Source: Amphiura filiformis
Lineage: Eukaryota; Echinodermata; Ophiuroidea; Amphilepidida; Amphiuridae
Assembly: GCF_039555335.1 (NCBI RefSeq)
Contig: NC_092629.1
Span: forward strand, 27,676,775 to 27,740,774
Direction: 5' to 3'
DNA: 64,000 nucleotides
Shown: positions 23,601 through 32,600 of the stretch, piece after piece
Layout: each line of letters starts with the position of its first letter
Position numbering within the stretch: position 1 is the stretch's first letter
Translations under genes and position numbers: made by a program
Notes under the pieces: model-generated
What the model saw: only the letters and a program-made list of their open reading frames with translations
Databases searched by the model: none
What the model was told of the DNA's origin: nothing

Positions 23601-26600
23601 CAAATTTTACATACTTCTCATAGTTATATGTAATTGTATGCCTTGAAGGAAGATGTGAGTTTGGAAAATGAGCTATAAACAATCTTATGGTTTCTGCTTG
23701 ACACGCCTTGACTCCATGTGCTACCGAATGTCACAACCATAAAAATACGCTCTTACAACGTGAATTGGGGTTGAAGGTATTGAGCTGCAGCCACGATTTC
23801 TAGTAAATGAGGTTGTTATGTCAGTGCTTAGTTGTGACTTTCAAAAACTCAAGGAGATATTCTATTATGTCATTCTACCACTTCGAATACCCCATTGTTT
23901 AAATCGACCTATCATAAGAGCACCGTCCAACTGGTCCATGGTTCAACTCTATTCAGTCACTTTTGTAGCACTTAGACAAAAGTGGCCCAAGCGGTTTTAA
24001 GACCAGGTTACATAATTGGCTATATCTTCACTTGTATATCTACGATTTTATTGGAACAAAGCTTATCTGGTGGCTAAAGAAATTATCTTAATAGACATAT
24101 TAATATCAAACCAAAAAATAGGCGGCATACTTGTGTCATTCTATTTTCAAAATTGTACAAATTTTATTGTTACACCCTGTAGACCTATTGTTTATGTTAG
24201 GGCTCATATTGAAATACCCTACCACGTTTTCACACAGAAAGAAGGCAGGATTCCCCTCGCTAAGCGTGCGCCTTAGGAAAGCTCGGTCAGGAAAGCGCGC
24301 TCCTAATTTAAGTCAGCGAAATGGCTAATTGCAGTGTTATAATCACACAGGATTTTAACAAAAGGCTAGCACAGGAAAGCTGCAGGATGGTGCACACCTT
24401 CCTGTGTAAGGGAATTTCAAAAAGAGCCCTTATATAGTTACTAATTAAAAAAAGTTTGTGAAAATTATTTTGACCCTAAACCCCCCACTTTTTAGATTCT
24501 TGAGCGCCGTCCGGGCTAAAAATAATTTGGGTCTACACATTCGCAAAATATTTCCGTCGGCAAAACATGCTGTACACCCCCCGAATCATATTGGTCTAGA
24601 GACGCCCCATGTTCTCATCAACCTTAAATTGACGGACCGGGATGCTAGCCATCCGTTGTAATATAATAAAATGGCGGACATGCCAAGCACCCTCACTATG
24701 TTCGGTATGAGGGTGCTTGACCAGGCATAGAAACGGGGCACTCTCAGACCCTGACATTCCTGAGCTTGTGTTGCGGTGATGACGTAGTTCCAGCATCAGT
24801 ACGGAAGAATAGACTTTTTGCAGGACATCCTCTTATACAGGAAAGAGAGAGGAAAGTAACAGCGTTGATATGGCGTTGGTTCCAGTACTTACTGTGTAAT
24901 GCAAGATATATCATATTCGGCGTCAAATATTATAATTGATTTTTCGCCGACAAACGTTTATCTGCTCGGAGCAGGCGACTACAGGCTTTCTTAGGGGGAG
25001 AGTGGATTTTTTCTCATCATGAGAAAATATTTTATAATTTACAAAACTTTCTTTGCTTGGTCTATTTTACAGGTCAAAACTTTGAAGGAAAAAGTTGAAG
25101 AAGAAAAAGGCAAAGATTTCCCTGCTGCAGGACAGAAGTTAATATATGCTGGTAGGTATTCAACATGTCTTTTTGTTTTTATGTGACTAATATTGAGGAG
25201 TCAGTAACACAAAGACGTGTAACTCCATTTTTGGCTAAAATGGGATTGTGGTATCAAAATTTTCAGAAATTTTCTTCCTTCCTCTAACACATCTTTCCCA
25301 CATGATATTATTTTGTCCTTATTAGTATTACTAGCTTTACCTTGTGTCAGAGAATAGCAAAAGAAATTCTCATTTTTAGCTCATTGCGTAAGCAATGAAC
25401 TATAGGCATAGTCTGGATTTCTGTATGTTTTTTACTTTCTCTTGCTACATCGTTTGAGCAATGGATCTGGTAATTTGAGGGAGCGATCTTTGCATGATCG
25501 TTCATGATTGTTACTTATTCGGAAAATTCGGACGGAAAGTGTGGTTTTTGGAGCATTTTGTTACGAAAATTTTTACCAAATTTCATAGAATAGTCTCCTT
25601 TGCAGACTGTTTGTGGTGCTGATCATATTACAAACACTGTTCAAACTCCTTGGATCTGGCGATTTTGTAAAAGAGATGTTGAATTTTGTTACTTCCGTGC
25701 GGCTTCAATATAATGTTTGCTTTTCAGTGTTGCTTGCCATACATTTTGCAAGTCCATAGATATTGCACCATGGCTAACTAATAACTCAATGGTGCTGCTA
25801 TGTGCTAATAATGTGTAATTTTTCCAATTGGGAGGTTTTGGGGGGACCAGTAAACAACTATAAAGGCTTAGCAGTCATAAAATACTGAGCAAATAAACTG
25901 AGAGCTAATTAAATACACTTAATTAGGTCAGGCAAACATGTTGTGAAAGTAATTATATCGAGAAGGTCGTATCTGCAATAGCTACCCTATACATAATCTT
26001 AAAAATAAAGCACTTGACAGCTATTGCATAAACCCTATCTATGTGTTTTTACAATTTTGTATAGAAGAGATAAAGTACACATTAGGGGTTTAGGGCAAGA
26101 AAACCCTATCTGCAATAGCTGCCAGGTGTAAAATGTGTACAATATAGAATGCAGAAATTACCCAAATGTATATGGAGCAGCTATCACTGCAAACCCAGAA
26201 CCAGGGCATAATTTAGTCGGTATCGCATCGCAGTTTGCTACTCAATCTAGGTCACTTGCGATTCATTATTTTCGATGCATCGCATATTTGCGATGCAAAA
26301 TTTTACCACTTACAAAACATGACATACTATAAACTCACCTTGTTGTCAATAAGAGCTAATAAATTGATATGTGCATGCAACAAAATTAAGTTTGTGTTAC
26401 TTATTTACCATGTTTTCTTGTTATTTGCCTTCAGGGGTCATAATTTTGGCAGTATTTTGCCTTGTATTTTGCCGTGTGTGCACACAGGATCGCTATGAAA
26501 ACGGCCATCTTTGTTCTTGAATTTTGCCGATGTGTTTCTAGATATATTTTTAGGAAAACTTTTAAAATATTCCTAAAATCGGGGAGGAATTAAATCTGCT

Positions 26601-29600
26601 ACTCAAACTTGAGAAACTGCTATACAAGTAGAATTTTGCATAGCACTTTTGCTACGCAAAATCTGATCACTAAATTATGCCCTGCCCAGAACGTCTAAAT
26701 TCAGCAAAACTTCTAGTATTGGAGATTAGATATGAATCTAGAGTATTAGCCTTTGTTAAACTGATACTGGACAAAATTACTTATGGAAACAATTATTATA
26801 GACACATTCATGGTCTGCTAGCTCCCTCCCAATTGGTTTGTTATACACTTTTTCTAAAAGATCACTAACTATTATTCAATGTTGATTGTTGTACAACTAT
26901 ATATGTAAAATTACTGCTCAAATAATACTATTAATAACATCACCATTGAAATCCATGCTTATTGTTTGCTAGCAATTCACTGAACTGGAAATTGCTCCTT
27001 TGCAATGATTTATAAGAGCCCATAATGTTACCCATGTTTGCTTCTTATTCCAGAACCACCCATGTGTAAAATGCACCCTATGCTGTTTTGGGCTTATAGT
27101 GTCTAATTTTGAGTCTATTTATCAGACTACATTTGAGGTCTGATCTTCTGGATTGTATACTCCCCAAATAGTGGTCTAAATTTGTGCCTATATTTAGTAA
27201 TTAATCCCTCATTGTTACTGCCAAACCAATTTTAGAGGATCTGCTGAAAAGGCACTTTGGGTTTGCAGTGTATGGTTCTAAACCCTCAATATTATTGTTT
27301 CTTGTTTTCCTTCTCACCCAGTTGTTTGTCTCCAAGATAAGTACTTAGTGGTCCAATTAACATTATTGTTATCTTATTGACTATGCAGCTCGTAAAAATT
27401 TGGCCCTGCTTTATATTAAGGTGAGACAGGTGTAATCGGTTTTTGTGTGAAGATCATAGAAATTTAAAACTTGGTACAAAGCAATTGATATAAACAAAAA
27501 ATACTCAAATGTTAAGCATATTAATTAACTAATTTGCATATTTAATTAGGGAAAATGAGCTACAGCACCATTGGTGCTCTTGTTTATTTTTACATGATTT
27601 GTACTTCCTTACCTTTTTTCTTACTTTTTCTATTTGTGTGCAGGTAAAATTTTGAATGATGATGTGCAGCTAAAAGAATACAAGATTGATGAAAAGAATT
27701 TTGTCGTTGTCATGGTAACAAAGGTAAGTTGGTCATAACTGCACTATGGAAACTGAACCCCCTGAGCACTACCTGCCGACCTAACATTGCCTCTGGTTGG
27801 TCAATTACGATATCTTCACTTTAATCACCAATCAGAATAGAGCTTTGGAAATAATTCACCCCAATTTTTTTGGGTGGTGAAATTTTGTTATTCTAACAAT
27901 GTTGCTGATTGGTTCAATTGATAATGAAAACTTCTTTTTGGCCAATCAGCAGGTAGATCTCACAGGGTTAAATTGTAATAGTAGTGTTCACTATCCATAT
28001 CTTTTGGATGGCCTATAGACAGTCATCCCTATTCCCTAATTTCACATTTTTTTCATCAGTTAGATTTTGTATCAAATACAGCCCAGGGCAACACCCAAAT
28101 AGGCATACGATATACCGAATTTTATACTGGTTTTAAATCATACCGAAACCGATCCCGAAAATTACCCGAAAACTGAAAAAAAAGAAGAAACACAAAATGT
28201 TTTTCCTAACCTTAAAATCTTACAAAATCTTACAAAGAAAATCACTGCGCATGCATGCATTGCACATGATGGCATGATGGCATGACACAATCAGCCTAAG
28301 TCATATATACGCAGGGAATCGCTGTCACAGCCAGCGAAATCCCCATGGCTACAAGTCAGTGATCTTGTCCGGGCACCCGAGGGGTCTGATGTTTGAATCC
28401 CTGGGGTGCCAAGTAACTTTTTTGTTCATCTTCGCTCCTTTTTTGTTCCTTCTTTCCTTTCTGATAGCCAAAAACCATGTTTAGTGTTAGGGTTAATAAG
28501 CCTATATTTCCTTCATTGAGGCATCTCTTAATCCATCACTTCTACGGCGAATAACACAGTTTATAACCACGTTTAGCGTTAGAGGTAACCCATCTCCCAA
28601 ACCTTACTATATAACTTGATATATAACTATAATTTGACCTAAAAATCAGACCTGTGTTCAGTGTTATAAACTTTGCGTGTTGTTTTCAGCCCAAGGCAAC
28701 ACCCAAAGCAGCAGAAGCACCCAAACAAGAAACACCGGCAGCCACTACAGCTGCCCCGACACCACCAGCCTCCACAGCGACACCCTCGGGAGGGGAGAAA
28801 CCAGCTAGCACAGATAAACCTAGTGAAGACAAGAAAGATGGGGATGCCACCACAGAGACAACTACCACAACAAGCACAACCAGGTGAGACTGTGACCTTT
28901 GACCTTTGAGGCGAGTGAGAGTGATTGCTCTCCTAAATGCTCTTCCAAATTTCATAGCTCACCTCAATTGACCTTTTTGGTTAATCCCATGACTGGAAAA
29001 TGTATTAACCTGAGTACAAACAAGCCTAGTCAGGCCTTGCCGTCTGGATTTTAAAGGCGAGTGGTTAATCACTCGCTAGTATGATGCTAGGCGAGTGGTC
29101 AAATTTTCACAAATATCACTTTGGTATAATCAAGTAAAGCTTTGGTCTTTAAATGGTATCTATGTATTTATGTTGACTTTTGCCTTTCTCCGCTTGGAGG
29201 GGGCACAAAATCGATTAAATGTTGGTTAAAAATTGGATGATTCGATGGTAGATTTTGGGAGATTCGCGGTGAGTGATATTAAATGTCTATGGCGAGTGGA
29301 AAATCGCTCGCTAGAAATCTAGTTTGGGCGAGCGGAGGCGAGCGCTCGCCTCAAACGGCAAGGCCTGTCTAGTAATGGTTCAATGGTTCTTGAAACAGCT
29401 CTTGATATTTTGAAAAAATATATCAAAACTTGGGCCTTTATATTTTGAAGCCTATTAATGTTATCCTTTTTAATATTTTATTTCAGTACCACATCAAGTA
29501 GCACACCCTCCGCATTGAATATAACACAAGCGGAGTCGGCTCTGGTGACAGGCTCAGAGTATGAGACGATGGTAGTCAATATCATGGCCATGGGTTTTGA

Positions 29601-32600
29601 ACGAGATAATATTGTGAGGCGCCACTGAGCCAGCTTCAACAACCCGACAGAGCTGTCGAATATCTTATGACGGTAAGCACAGTAGGAGAATAGCATGCCT
29701 ACAATTAGGATGCCAGTCTTTAAAAGGCCAAATAAAAGTGTTTGTTTGTCCTCAATCGCCGCTAATCAGATCTAGACCGCACCAGGTTTTTTTTTTCAAT
29801 TTCTGTTTTCAGAATATTTAAAAAAAAAATTTAAAACAAAAAAAATTTAAATAAATTATTTGGGACTAGTTGACTTAAAAAAATATGAAAAGTTAGAATT
29901 TGTGTTCATGTTATAGTCTATTACGAATTTCAAAATACACTGGATTTGACATTGACCCAAACAAAACCGTGGTCACATTGAGAGGCCTTGGTCTCCGATA
30001 CGGCTCAACTTCCACTGGTGGAGGTAGAAGGGGATTAAAAAACTTTGGACGGCAAGTGTAGTGCAGGCCAAGTTGTAACATTTGGGTACAAAACAATAAA
30101 TAGCAAATATTTTTAGTGTTTGAAAGAGAAGATAGTGCAGACACCCATTTAGGTACTCCCATTTGAAATTGAATACCTGAGTGGAAGAAGGGCCCAACTC
30201 CATCAAAACTATTTTTGAGATATTAAGAAAAAACTTAAAAAAAAAAAAAAGTTTTATAGACAGAATGTTTTCATCTTCAGGGGACCTTTAATACATGCAT
30301 ACAATATTACATACATTTGAAATTATATATGATGTTTCCATAGCAATGGTACAGGTCTTAATACGAGCTGGAGTTGGGCCCTTCTTCCACTAATATACTG
30401 CAAGTGCCAGTTCCGTAAGCAGATGTGTTATAAATAGCTACAGAAATTTGATAATTATCCATTAATTGCACAAGTAGAAGCATGTAATATGTTAGCAAGA
30501 GAGTTTATTGTAGTGTAAAGCAGATTTCATGGATGAACAAAATTCCTCTTTAACCTTATATTTGTGGAAAAAGGACCCAACTCCATGGAGTTGGGCCTTT
30601 CTTCCATGAAAACCATGACTAAGTGTATGTAGAAGACTATTTAGAGAGTGGATTTTGGCTCATCTTTCACACACAAGGTCGAACTCATTTTTGTAAAAAA
30701 TTGGAGTTGGGCCCTTCTTCCACTCAGGTATTCAATTCCTACACCCTGTGTGGAAGATTTAAGGTTTTGTCTTCCACAGGGGGTATACAACTGGATTTCA
30801 ACTGGAATAACCAATAATTACAGCACAACTTTGACCGTTAATACCGCATAAAACTAGTATTTGAATTCACTTTCCTTGTTGGCTTTTTATAGAGCATTCC
30901 TGATACAGCAGATGAGCCTCCACCAGCACAGGCCCAGCAGGAAACTGGAGGAGGAGGAGGAGGACAGACAGAGTCACCAGGAACTGGAACTGGAACGGGG
31001 ACTGGAACAGGAACTGGAACAGGGACGGGAACTGGAACAGGAACTGGAATTGGGACAGGAACTGGGGGTAAGCAGGGCTTTAATCAGCCCTATATTTCCT
31101 ATTTTGCCTATATTTTTGGAACTCTTCCTATTTTTTCCTAGATATTCTTGAAACAAATTCATCAGGATTGTTCATAGTTCAATTAAGTAGGAAAGGTTCT
31201 TTTTTAGATCCAAAAACTGATACTCACTTAGAAATATTTCAATTCCTGTCAGGAATCTTGATCACTCTGGTGTTACTAGATGTTATTAGAAACGGCAACA
31301 CCGTCTGGTCCTAATGACGTAGCCAAATGTTTTCTTCTTTCTAGGCGGCCAACAGAGAAGTGCTGAGGAGGCGTTAGCTTTCCTTCGTAATCAGCCCCAG
31401 TTTAACATGCTGAGAAGAACGGTGCAACAAAACCCACGCCTGCTTCCTCAACTATTGCAGCAGCTTGGACAGTCTAATCCACAACTCCTTCAAGTGAGTA
31501 TTCTCTTGGTTGGCATGACGTCACTCGCGATAGATCACTTCATCCCATTGGTTACCCTTGCACTCACAAAACATGTCATAAAATAAATACCTCTTTGGTG
31601 AAACAATTCAAAAAGTTTTCTTATCAGAGGAGTAAACTCACAATAATAACAACAGGAAAAGCAAATTGGTGTTTTATATGCGGAGAAAATTGGTTGGAAT
31701 TGAAAGGCCCTGTACAAACCAATAGGGATTTTGCGAGGATGTCCCTTTTGACAGACATGAAAAATGGGTAAGTGCAGTAGGTGGAACAACCCCGACCGTG
31801 AGTATAGGCTTACCCCTACAGCGTATTTATTTTTTTTTTGCAACCATAATGGGCTGCAATACGCTAAATCTAAACCCTAAAACATAAACCTAACGCTAAC
31901 CTAAAGCCCGAAGTTTTCCGTTTTTCAGACTCCACGCTAACCCTAACCCTAAAGGGTTGGTGTATTTGCGCCCTGCGGCCCATTACGTTTGCAAAAAGAT
32001 ATAAAAATTGGGTACCAAGTATTTGTGATGCGATCAAGCGGAGTCATTTTTCGAGCAAAATCAAAAGTTAGGGTTTTACCCCCCCTTTGAGCACCGCAGC
32101 TGGTCATGCGCCAGAGTTAATCACACCTACCTGGAGGATAATAATATGGCTCAAAATATGCTAAGGTGTCATATTATATAGCCATATATTTTGACATCTT
32201 TTTTTAAAAATAATAATTATAGAAATGGAATATTTGCTAGTTTAGTGGCAAGTTTAGGTAGTAAAGACATAGCATACACAATTTAAGTAAAATCCTTTCA
32301 CTCTAAATAATAATTTTAAAAAAATAGCTTTAAAAATGCCTATTTTTACACTTTTATACTTTTACACTGTAACATGCCAAGAGACGCCTTTTTTCAACAG
32401 CTTTTAATTTTTTTTATGGATCCTTATAGAAATTCATGTGACCTGTTTCCCAAAATGGTGCAGTAAACCAATCAAAAAAACAGAAAGAGGCATTATGAAT
32501 TATAAGTTGCAAAGGTGTCATATTATATAGCCATATATTTTGACATCTTTTTTTAAAAATATTAATTATAGAAATGGAATATTTGCTAGTTTAGTGGCAA

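Noticed and set aside
28330-28425. Possible degenerate tRNA or SINE head with GTTTGAATCCC and a GGCACCC/GGGTGCC stem
   Set aside because: Only a B-box-like motif and one stem; no credible A box or anticodon arm.
28686-28955. Ala/Val-rich open frame on the - strand
   Set aside because: Antisense shadow of the Pro/Ala/Thr-rich RAD23 exon 4.
30861-31162. Open frames reading EQELEQ.. and SSCSSSRPC..
   Set aside because: Alternate frames of the Gly-Thr hexanucleotide repeat in RAD23 exon 6.
31921-31945. CTAACCCTAACCCTAAA, telomere-like
   Set aside because: Only two to three units inside a small inverted-repeat element; too short to be an interstitial telomere.
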